Origin: Mesorhizobium sp.
GTDB taxonomy: Bacteria > Pseudomonadota > Alphaproteobacteria > Rhizobiales > Rhizobiaceae
DNA length: 64,000 bases
Assembly (NCBI GenBank): GCA_004020645.1
Contig: SAQL01000006.1
Coordinates: 1-64,000, forward strand
Direction: 5' to 3'
In this document: piece by piece, positions 34,277 to 41,865 of the stretch
How the letters are laid out: each line of letters starts with the position of its first letter
How positions within the stretch are numbered: position 1 is the stretch's first letter
Position numbers and translations under genes: made by a program
The notes under the pieces: generated by a model
What the model was told of the DNA's origin: nothing
What the model saw: only the letters and a program-made list of their open reading frames with translations
Databases searched by the model: none

Positions 34277-35436
34277 AGCCGCCGGCGCACCCTCTCCGCC
34301 GCCTAGAACTCCTCGTCGTCACGACTGCGATGACGATGGCGTTGGGGCCGGCACAAGCCTCGGATTTCTCCGCGCCTTGGAAGGACGCCGACCGGGCGCT
34401 GGTGATCGACGCCTACGAATACAATCCCATTGATTGGGCTGAACTTGCGACCGACAAGCGGATCGTCGGCTTCATCAACAAGGCGTCCGACGGAATGCCG
34501 CCAGCCTATTTCTGTTTCGGCGACGAGACCGAGACGCGGCTCTGCAAGGCGCTGTGGAAGCGCCATGCGGTGGCACAGGAACTGTTCCAGACGCGCAAGG
34601 TGGTGGCCAAGGCGCTCGGCCTGAAATGGGGCGCCTATCATCTCGCCCGCCCCGGCAACCCGGTGGGACAGGCCAACAATTTCATCAATTTCGCGAAACC
34701 TGGTCCGGATGACCTGCTTGCCCTCGACATCGAGGATGACGACCCCACGAAATGGATGTCGCTCGAGGATGCAGAGGAGTTCGTGCGCCATGTGCATCGG
34801 CGGCTGGGCCGCTTTCCGGTGCTCTACACCAACGGCAAGACCGCCAGGCACATCGCCGACAACAAGTACAAATACCGGCTCCTGTCGCGGCTGCCGCTCT
34901 GGTATGCGCGCTACAAGCCGGATATCGGCGTGCATTTCCCGATGGGCAACTGGCAAGGCTACGCACTCTGGCAGTTTTCGGCAAAAGCCAATTGCGGACG
35001 GTTCCGCTGTCCTTACCGGGTGGCCGGCACACCCAACGATATCGACGTCAATGTCGCGCCGATGGATGCCGCCACATTGCGCGCACAATGGCCCTTCGGC
35101 GGCCTGATCGATGCGCAGCCGGATTACCTCGCCTCGATACCGGTGCCTCTCTCGCGCGAGGCCGGCCTTGCGGGCAATGCCATCACCTACGCCACCGTGG
35201 TGGCATCACCGACCTTCTCCGAAATGATCGCCATGTTCAGCGCCCGCTGGGCCAAGTTCCGCAGCAGCTTTCAAATGCCTCCGGTGAAGACGTTGCTGCG
35301 CCTTCCGCGCGGGATTGCCGAATATGTGGCCTGGACGCGGAAAGAAAAGCCCTCCGCATCAGCCGTTGAAGCCGCGCCCGCCGCCAGCGATCCGGTCAGC
35401 ACCGCATCAACCGAGTTCGACCGTGGCCTGCGCTGA
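34273..35436 (+). CDS. Glycoside hydrolase family 25 lysozyme-like protein
   Basis: A 387-residue protein with an N-terminal signal segment (LELLVVTTAMTMALGPAQAS) and a GH25 barrel. The family's DxE catalytic pair is visible as DIE at 152-154 (LLALDIEDDD); the N-terminal strand VIDAYEYNPIDW, the LKWGAYHLARPGNP loop and the final WQFSAKANCG strand also fit. GH25 enzymes cleave the MurNAc-GlcNAc bond of peptidoglycan. The C-terminal 120 residues lack a recognised domain. The start is TTG at 34273 with AAGGA upstream, overlapping the previous stop. Likely periplasmic wall remodelling. Confidence 0.8.
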   Translation: MKPPAHPLRRLELLVVTTAMTMALGPAQASDFSAPWKDADRALVIDAYEYNPIDWAELATDKRIVGFINKASDGMPPAYFCFGDETETRLCKALWKRHAVAQELFQTRKVVAKALGLKWGAYHLARPGNPVGQANNFINFAKPGPDDLLALDIEDDDPTKWMSLEDAEEFVRHVHRRLGRFPVLYTNGKTARHIADNKYKYRLLSRLPLWYARYKPDIGVHFPMGNWQGYALWQFSAKANCGRFRCPYRVAGTPNDIDVNVAPMDAATLRAQWPFGGLIDAQPDYLASIPVPLSREAGLAGNAITYATVVASPTFSEMIAMFSARWAKFRSSFQMPPVKTLLRLPRGIAEYVAWTRKEKPSASAVEAAPAASDPVSTASTEFDRGLR

Positions 35437-35456
35437 AAGCTGAAAGCCGTTCGGCG

Positions 35457-36734
35457 TCAGCGCGCCTGCTCGCGCGCGACGGCCTGCCAGCCGATGTCGC
35501 GGCGGCAAAAACCTTGCGGCCAATCGATCCGGTCGAGCGCGGCATACGCTCGTCTCTGCGCCTCGCCGACCGTGCCGCCGACGGCCGTGACGTCGAGCAC
35601 ACGGCCGCCATTGGCGACCAGCGCGCCGCTGTTGATGGCGGTGCCGGCATGAAAGATCTCGACACCATCGCCCGCGGCCTCTTCCAAGCCGCGGATGACC
35701 GAGCCCTTTTCCGGCGTGCCGGGGTAACCCCTTGCCGCCATCACCACGGTGAGCGCCGCCTCGTCGCGCCAGCGCGCGGAGGTATGCGCGAGCTGGCCGT
35801 CGGCAGAAGCGTTGAGCAGGACCAGGAGGTCGTCCTTCAGCCGCATCATCAGCACCTGGCATTCCGGGTCGCCGAAGCGGGTGTTGTATTCGATCAGCTT
35901 CGGCCCCTCGCCTGATATCATCAGCCCGGCAAACAGCACGCCCGAAAACGGCGCGCCACGTTCGGCCATGCCGCGCATGGTCGGCTCGATGATCTCGCGC
36001 ATGGTGCGGTCGATCATCTCCGGCGTCATCACCGGAGCCGGCGAATAAGCCCCCATGCCGCCGGTGTTCGGGCCGATGTCGCCGTCGCCGACGCGCTTGT
36101 GGTCCTGTGCGGTGCCGAACGGCAGCGCGGTGGCGCCGTCGCACAGGCAAAAGAAACTCGCCTCCTCGCCGGTGAGAAACTCCTCGACCACGACCTCCGC
36201 GCCGGCCTGTCCGAAGGATCCGTCGAAACAGGCATCGAGTGCTGCCAGCGCCTCGGCCAATGTCATGGCGACGGTGACGCCCTTGCCGGCGGCGAGGCCG
36301 TCGGCCTTGATGACGATCGGCGCGCCCATCTTTTCGACATAGGCCCTGGCCGACGCAAGGTCGCCGAAACGGCCATAGGCGGCGGTCGGGATGTCGTATT
36401 TCGCGCAAAGATCCTTGGTGAAACCCTTCGAGCCTTCCAGCCGCGCCGCCGCCTTGGACGGGCCGAAGACGCGGATGCCTGCTGCGCGGAGGTCGTCTGC
36501 AATGCCGGCGACCAGCGGCCCTTCCGGGCCGACCACGACGAGGTCGATCTTTTTCTCCGCGCAGAACCGGGCCACCATCGCATGATCGGCAATGTCCAAC
36601 GTCACCAGCTCGGCTTCTTGGCCGATGCCTGGGTTGCCCGGCGCCGCGTAAAGCTTCGTCAGCAGCGGCGAGGCCGCGATCTTCCAGGCCAGCGCATGTT
36701 CGCGGCCGCCGGAGCCGATCAACAAAACACGCAT
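35457..36734 (-). CDS. purD: Phosphoribosylamine-glycine ligase
   Basis: A 425-residue ATP-grasp enzyme that joins glycine to phosphoribosylamine, the second step of purine synthesis. It shows the N-terminal [19 protein letters not shown], the [17 protein letters not shown] strand, the ATP-grasp lysine region [14 protein letters not shown], and [17 protein letters not shown]. The ATG at 36734 matches the family start [10 protein letters not shown]; 36752 is an in-frame alternative without homology. It converges on the GH25 gene. Confidence 0.95.
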   Translation of the reverse strand: MRVLLIGSGGREHALAWKIAASPLLTKLYAAPGNPGIGQEAELVTLDIADHAMVARFCAEKKIDLVVVGPEGPLVAGIADDLRAAGIRVFGPSKAAARLEGSKGFTKDLCAKYDIPTAAYGRFGDLASARAYVEKMGAPIVIKADGLAAGKGVTVAMTLAEALAALDACFDGSFGQAGAEVVVEEFLTGEEASFFCLCDGATALPFGTAQDHKRVGDGDIGPNTGGMGAYSPAPVMTPEMIDRTMREIIEPTMRGMAERGAPFSGVLFAGLMISGEGPKLIEYNTRFGDPECQVLMMRLKDDLLVLLNASADGQLAHTSARWRDEAALTVVMAARGYPGTPEKGSVIRGLEEAAGDGVEIFHAGTAINSGALVANGGRVLDVTAVGGTVGEAQRRAYAALDRIDWPQGFCRRDIGWQAVAREQAR

Positions 36735-36940
36735 GCCCAGATCCCTTGCCATTCCACGATCAGGACTGCGCTATTGCGCCCCGGACGATGGGTCAAGACA
36801 TTTGGATGGTTTGGGACAAATTGCGCACGGGAACGTCGGGCATCAACGTGGAAAGGCTGGTTCGCCGTCTACCATATTTTACGGCATGACCCTTTGGCTT
36901 GATGCTTGACGGCGTTCGCCTCTGCTGCCACTTCAGCACG

Positions 36941-37924
36941 ATGGAACCCATCCAATCGAAAGCTGCCCAGGGCCGCGTCGCCGATGCGCCGAGCGGCCAC
37001 TGGGTCTACCGCATTCTGCCGCGCTGGCTGTGGCCCTATGCGCAGCTTGCCCGGTGGGACCGGCCGATCGGTTGGCAGTTGCTGCTGTGGCCGTGTTGGT
37101 GGTCGGCAGCCCTTGCCGCAAGTGCCTATCCACGCCCTACTGATCCACTGCTCTCGCTGCTGCCGGCGCCATGGTATCTCGTGCTGTTCCTGATCGGCGC
37201 CATCGCGATGCGCGGCGCCGGCTGCACCTACAACGATCTGGTCGACCAGAACATCGACAACCAGGTGGAACGGACGCGCTCGAGGCCGCTGCCGGCGGGC
37301 AAGGTCACGCGCCGGCAGGCCTGGGCGTTTCTCGTTATCCAGGCATTGATCGGACTCGCTGTGCTTCTGCAGTTCAACAGCTTTGCCATCCTGCTCGGCA
37401 TCTGCTCGCTCGCTGTCGTCGCCATCTACCCATTCATGAAGCGATTCACCAACTGGCCGCAACTGGTTCTCGGCCTTGCGTTTTCCTGGGGTGCTCTGAT
37501 GGGATGGGCGGTCGAATTCGGCGATCTCGATGGCCCGCCCGTCATGCTCTATTTCGGCTCGATCCTGTGGGTGATCGGCTACGACACGATCTATGCGCAT
37601 CAGGACAAGGAGGACGACGCCATCGTCGGCGTGCGCTCGACCGCACGCCTGTTCGGCGAGAACACCAAGACCTGGCTCGCCGGGCTTTATGGCGGGGCGC
37701 TGGTCTGCTTCGCCATCGCCTTTGCGTCGGCGCAGGCGCCGGTGCCGGCGCTGGCCGGGCTGATCGCCGCCGGCGCCCACATGGCGCAGCAGATAGCAAG
37801 GCTGGACATCGACGACCCGGACCAGTGCATGCTTCTGTTCAGATCGAACAACCAGGTCGGCTGGCTGATCTTCCTTGGCCTGATCGGCGGCGCGCTGTGG
37901 GTGGCGTTGAAGCCGCTGGTGTAG
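36941..37924 (+). CDS. ubiA: 4-hydroxybenzoate polyprenyltransferase
   Basis: A 327-residue membrane prenyltransferase that attaches the polyprenyl tail to 4-hydroxybenzoate in ubiquinone synthesis. The first Asp-rich motif NDLVDQNIDNQVERTRSRPL and the second, YAHQDKEDDAIVGVRSTARL, bind the Mg-diphosphate; about eight hydrophobic helices surround them. The start at 36941 (MEPIQSK) is the most likely, though 36899 is open in frame. ispB elsewhere in the window supplies the tail. Confidence 0.93.
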   Translation: MEPIQSKAAQGRVADAPSGHWVYRILPRWLWPYAQLARWDRPIGWQLLLWPCWWSAALAASAYPRPTDPLLSLLPAPWYLVLFLIGAIAMRGAGCTYNDLVDQNIDNQVERTRSRPLPAGKVTRRQAWAFLVIQALIGLAVLLQFNSFAILLGICSLAVVAIYPFMKRFTNWPQLVLGLAFSWGALMGWAVEFGDLDGPPVMLYFGSILWVIGYDTIYAHQDKEDDAIVGVRSTARLFGENTKTWLAGLYGGALVCFAIAFASAQAPVPALAGLIAAGAHMAQQIARLDIDDPDQCMLLFRSNNQVGWLIFLGLIGGALWVALKPLV

Positions 37925-37958
37925 CGGCTTTAATGAGGCGTTGGCATTCCCTGGAACA

Positions 37959-38012
37959 CCCCTCATCCGACCGAGCTTCGCTCGGCCACCTTCTCCCACG
38001 AGGGGAGAAGGG
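37959..38012. repeat. Palindromic intergenic element between convergent ubiA and DUF6101 genes
   Basis: Two hairpins in tandem: CCGAGC-TTC-GCTCGG (37971-37985) and CTTCTCCC...GGGGAGAAG (37990-38010). This is a common rhizobial-type intergenic palindrome, distinct in sequence from the glyS inserts but built on the same plan. It lies between two gene ends and could act as a bidirectional transcription stop. Confidence 0.65.
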
Positions 38013-38024
38013 AAAGCGCTCACT

Positions 38025-38594
38025 CTATTCGTCGCGCGAAATAATTTCCTGGCCGCCAATCACCAGCCTGAGGCCGAGGTCGCCGGCCCTGCGACGGGCG
38101 AGGAAGCGCGGACGACGCGTGGTCGAAACCCGACCCTTGCGGCGGTTCTGCGCCGGCAATGTCTTGATGGCGGCGCCAAGCGATTCCTCCAGCGTGCGGG
38201 CGATGCCGTCCGCTTCGATCAGAAGCATCGGCAGGCGGTAGGCAGCGGCCCAGGCGCGCCAGTCGGCGGCGACATCCTCGAGATCGTCGGCCACCAACAG
38301 CGGCACCGACAGCATCGGATCATTGTGCAGAAGCTCCAGCGTCACCGTGACATTGCCATCCGGATCCTCCATCGCGCGGGCGGCCACGCCACGAAACGCG
38401 TTGGCAGGCAGAGCGATGAACGCCGGCACGCCGCTCATCTCAAGCATGCGGCGAATGACGGCGCCACGGTGGTCGATGGTGAAGGTAACGTCGCCATAAT
38501 CGTCGCGCGTGGCGTAGCTCACCACCTGCGGCAGGCGGAATGGGTCGAGGCGCATGTTGCGCCCGGCCCAGACTGGCTTCAGTCCAGTGTTCAT
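38025..38594 (-). CDS. DUF6101-type conserved protein
   Basis: A 189-residue soluble protein that I recognise only as resembling a conserved rhizobial family (DUF6101). It has a compact alpha/beta N-terminal two-thirds (MRLDPFRLPQVVSYATRDDY then RRMLEMSGVPAFIALPANAF) and a basic C-terminus rich in arginine (RPRFLARRRAGDLGLRLVIG). The start at 38594 follows a GC-rich leader containing an imperfect CCGG-rich hairpin. It converges on ubiA. Function unknown. Confidence 0.6.
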   Translation of the reverse strand: MNTGLKPVWAGRNMRLDPFRLPQVVSYATRDDYGDVTFTIDHRGAVIRRMLEMSGVPAFIALPANAFRGVAARAMEDPDGNVTVTLELLHNDPMLSVPLLVADDLEDVAADWRAWAAAYRLPMLLIEADGIARTLEESLGAAIKTLPAQNRRKGRVSTTRRPRFLARRRAGDLGLRLVIGGQEIISRDE

Positions 38595-38778
38595 ATTGTG
38601 CCTTTCCTGTCTCTCCTGAGAGCCGGTCTTCCGGTTCTCCGGGCCGGTTTTTCCAGCCTCGTTGTGGGGAAACGTTAGCGCGGGCTTCTTGTCGCAGCGC
38701 TTAAGAAAGTCGGTTAAATTTTGCTGATCTCAAAGGGATGGTTATCGGAATGCGACCATTCACAAGACATCGAAAGGA

Positions 38779-40209
38779 TCAGATAACCTTACCGGGATTC
38801 ATGATGCCGGCCGGGTCGAAGGCCGTCTTCACCCTGCGCATCAATTCGATCGCCATCGGCGGCGCCGTCGCGATCAATTCATCGCGCTTCAGCTGGCCAA
38901 TGCCGTGCTCGGCCGAAATCGAGCCGTGGAAGCTGCGCACGACATCATGCACGGCCTTGTTCATGGCGTGGTAGAGCCCGAGAAACGCTTCGTCATCGCC
39001 GCCGACCGGCCGGGAGATATTGTAGTGGAGATTGCCGTCGCCCATGTGGCCGAAACAGACCTCGCGCGCGCCCGGGCTGACCGATTGCACGGCGCCGGCC
39101 GCTTTTTCGATGAATTGCGGGATGGCCGCCACCGGCACCGAGATGTCGTGCTTGATCGAGGCGCCTTCGGGCTTCTGCGCCTCGGGCAGCACCTCGCGGA
39201 AATTCCAGAAGGCATCGCCCTGCGTGATGCTCGCCGCAATCACCGCATCACCGACGATCTCCTGTTCGAGGCCGGCTGAGAGCACCTCTTCGATCAGGGC
39301 CCTCGCATCCTCCGCCGAGCGGCCCGAAGAGATCTGCATCAGCACATACCACGGCCAATCCCCGGACAGCGGCCGCACGACGCCTGGCGCGTGCAGAAGC
39401 GTAAAGTCGTAGGGCCTCTGGCCAATCAGTTCGAACGCGGTGAGCGCGGCACCGGCGCGATCCATCGCCAGGCTGAACAGAGACAGTGCCGCCTCAGGTG
39501 ACGACAGGCCGGCAAAGGCCACCTCGCGCCCCTTGGGCTTGGGGAAAAGCTTGAGCACGGCGGCGGTGATGATGCCGAGCGTGCCCTCCGCGCCGACAAA
39601 CAGGTTCTTCAGATCGTAGCCGGTATTGTCCTTCTTCAGCTTGCGCAGATCATCGAAGACCTCGCCAGTCGGCAGCACCACTTCGATGCCCAGACAGAGC
39701 TCGCGCGCATTGCCATAGGCAAGCACACCGGTACCGCCGGCGTTGGAAGAGAGATTGCCGCCGATCTGGCAGGAGCCTTGCGCAGCAAGCGACAGCGGAA
39801 ACAGCCGGTCGGCGGCATCGGCCGCTTCCTGCAGCGTCTGCAGGATGACGCCGGCCTCGACGGTGACCGTGTTGGACAGGATGTCGATCTCGCGGATGCG
39901 GTTCAGCCGCGACAGCGACAGCACGATCTCGCGGCCGGACATATCCGGCACCTGCGCGCCGACCAGCCCGGTGTTGCCGCTTTGCGGCACGACCGGCGTT
40001 CCCGTCTCGGTCGCCAGCCGCATAATGCGGCTGACCTCGTCGACGCTGCCGGGCCTCAGCACCAGCGCGGTTCGGCCATGCCACAGACCGCGCCTTTCGG
40101 TGAGGTAGGGCGCGATGTCCTGCTGGTCGCGAAGCGCATATTTGTCGCCGACGATGGCCGCAAAGCGGTCGATGAGGACGGGGTCGATATCCCGGGATAT
40201 GTCGTTCAT
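38779..40209 (-). CDS. FAD-linked D-2-hydroxyacid dehydrogenase (GlcD/D2HGDH-like)
   Basis: A 476-residue VAO-fold flavoprotein. FAD_binding_4 motifs VPQSGNTGLVGAQVPD, QGSCQIGGNLSSNAGGTGVL and FVGAEGTLGIITAAVLKLFP are intact. The C-terminal FAD-oxidase half has CFGHMGDGNLHYNI (metal-binding histidines) and ISAEHGIGQLKRDEL. The family oxidises D-lactate, glycolate or D-2-hydroxyglutarate; which one cannot be read here, although the overall pattern is close to D-2-hydroxyglutarate dehydrogenases. The Sua5 gene lies 9 nt upstream on the same strand, suggesting one transcript. Confidence 0.87.
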   Translation of the reverse strand: MNDISRDIDPVLIDRFAAIVGDKYALRDQQDIAPYLTERRGLWHGRTALVLRPGSVDEVSRIMRLATETGTPVVPQSGNTGLVGAQVPDMSGREIVLSLSRLNRIREIDILSNTVTVEAGVILQTLQEAADAADRLFPLSLAAQGSCQIGGNLSSNAGGTGVLAYGNARELCLGIEVVLPTGEVFDDLRKLKKDNTGYDLKNLFVGAEGTLGIITAAVLKLFPKPKGREVAFAGLSSPEAALSLFSLAMDRAGAALTAFELIGQRPYDFTLLHAPGVVRPLSGDWPWYVLMQISSGRSAEDARALIEEVLSAGLEQEIVGDAVIAASITQGDAFWNFREVLPEAQKPEGASIKHDISVPVAAIPQFIEKAAGAVQSVSPGAREVCFGHMGDGNLHYNISRPVGGDDEAFLGLYHAMNKAVHDVVRSFHGSISAEHGIGQLKRDELIATAPPMAIELMRRVKTAFDPAGIMNPGKVI

Positions 40210-40218
40210 AGCTGGAAA

Positions 40219-41196
40219 CTATGGCCCTGCGTCGATCTTGTCACGAGGGGCGGCGGCGCGCGAAAGCCGGTCGTTGATCGCCTCGCCCAGCCCGTCGGAG
40301 GGGATCGGCTCGACGGCGATTGTCTTGGCGCCGCTGCGATCGAGATCCTGCATATGGGCAAAGAGGTTGCTTGCTGCCTCGCGCAGGTCGCCGGTCTCAG
40401 ACAGATTGCGCAAGGCGGCAGCGCCTTGCCAGCCTTCGGCGCGGCGGGGGCCGAATGCCAGCAAGGCTTCGCCGTTTGCGACTTTTGCGGCGTTGACCCG
40501 CACCGCAGCGCCCGGCGCGTAATGCGAGGCGAGCATGCCCGGCGCCTCGATGCCCGCCGCGCCGCGCAGCAGCTTCATGCCGGCGGCCGCTTCGATCTGC
40601 TCGGCGGCAATGCCGCCCGGCCGCAGCAGCCGCAGCTTTCCGCCCTCTATCTTCACGATTGTCGATTCGACCCCGACCGACGTCGCGCCGCCATCGACCA
40701 CCAGCTTGATTTTTGGACCAAGATCGGCGGCCACAGCCTCGGCCGTCGTTGCGCTGATCCTGCCTGAGGAATTGGCGCTGGGCGCTGCAAGCGGGCGTCC
40801 GAGCCTGGCGATCAGTTGGCCGCCAAAGCCTTTCGGCATGCGCAGCGCGATCGTATCGAGCCCGGCGGTGACCAGCGGATGAATGCCGTTGCCGGGCCGC
40901 TGCGGCAGCACCAGCGTCAGCGGTCCCGGCCAGAATGTCTGCGCCAGCCTTTTCGACACGGGATCGAACAGCGCGATGCGCTCAGCCATCGCCAGATCGG
41001 CGACATGGGCGATCAGCGGATTGAAGCGCGGCCGGCCCTTGACCTCGAAGATGCGCGCCACGCCAACGCCATTGGTGGCATCGGCGGCCAGCCCGTAGAC
41101 GGTTTCCGTCGGAATGGCGACGACATCGCCGCCTTCGAGCAGCGCCAGCGCCCGCTCCATCGCCTCGCCGGCGGCAAGTATCTCAGCCACTCTCAT
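40219..41196 (-). CDS. L-threonylcarbamoyladenylate synthase, Sua5 type
   Basis: A 325-residue Sua5 protein that makes threonylcarbamoyl-AMP for the t6A37 modification of ANN-decoding tRNAs. The YrdC-like domain is at the N-terminus (VVAIPTETVYGLAADATNGV, GRPRFNPLIAHV, LAAPSANSSGRISATTAEAV), and the extra C-terminal Sua5 domain includes APGMLASHYAPGAAVRV. The start at 41196 (MRVAEILAAGE) is chosen over a GTG at 41220. It precedes the FAD dehydrogenase gene by 9 nt. Confidence 0.92.
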   Translation of the reverse strand: MRVAEILAAGEAMERALALLEGGDVVAIPTETVYGLAADATNGVGVARIFEVKGRPRFNPLIAHVADLAMAERIALFDPVSKRLAQTFWPGPLTLVLPQRPGNGIHPLVTAGLDTIALRMPKGFGGQLIARLGRPLAAPSANSSGRISATTAEAVAADLGPKIKLVVDGGATSVGVESTIVKIEGGKLRLLRPGGIAAEQIEAAAGMKLLRGAAGIEAPGMLASHYAPGAAVRVNAAKVANGEALLAFGPRRAEGWQGAAALRNLSETGDLREAASNLFAHMQDLDRSGAKTIAVEPIPSDGLGEAINDRLSRAAAPRDKIDAGP

Positions 41197-41365
41197 CACC
41201 TTACAGATGCGGGACCTCACAGATGTGGGTGCGTAATACGGTGACGTTTACGGGGCAAGTCCGGGCGTAGCGAATTACCAAATCGCTAAAATGCTAGCTT
41301 TCCTCGCAAGCCCGCATCAATTCCCGGACGATATGGTGCCGACTTGTTGGGCAAGGGGAACTATC

Positions 41366-41824
41366 ATGGTCTGGGTGCGTATCCTGGCAGCGCTCGGTCT
41401 CGCTCTGGCGGCGGGCGGAGCACAGGCTTCGTCATTCGTTGTTTTCGGTGCACCATCCTCGACGCCATCCGTCGTCAGGGTCGGCGCGCCTGAAGCGGTG
41501 AAGATGGCTGGGAGCTCCTCGACGCCATCGATCGTGGCGCTCGGCGAACCAGTACCCGACGTCACCTATGAAAAAGTTGCTGCGATCCCGAGCCAGCCCA
41601 AGCCCAAGCATGATTTCATGCAAAGCCCGATGATCATTCGCGGCGGCATCGTCGGCGACGCCTTCGCAATGCCGGCCCCCAGCGTCGCACCTGCCGCGAC
41701 AACCGCTGCCGCAGCACCTGGGGCGGCCACCAGATCCGACAAAAAGATAAGTGCAACGAACAGCCCGCCTGAGCCCGCAACGCCGCAACCGACGCCCATT
41801 CCCGAGATTGACCAGGCCAGATAG
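41366..41824 (+). CDS. Secreted hypothetical protein with Pro/Ala-rich tail
   Basis: A 152-residue exported protein. The signal peptide (VRILAALGLALAAGGAQASS) leads into two short imperfect repeats (SSTPSVVRVGAPEAVKMAG and SSTPSIVALGEPVPDVT), then a Pro/Ala/Thr-rich tail. No domain is recognised. The ATG at 41366 follows AAGGGGA; the longer in-frame start at 41291 lies before the signal peptide. It converges on glyS with 41 nt between stops. Likely a periplasmic or envelope protein of unknown role. Confidence 0.6.
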   Translation: MVWVRILAALGLALAAGGAQASSFVVFGAPSSTPSVVRVGAPEAVKMAGSSSTPSIVALGEPVPDVTYEKVAAIPSQPKPKHDFMQSPMIIRGGIVGDAFAMPAPSVAPAATTAAAAPGAATRSDKKISATNSPPEPATPQPTPIPEIDQAR

Positions 41825-41865
41825 CCGTTCGAGGCCAGGACGATGCTCGCCTGAATTGCCAAGCC

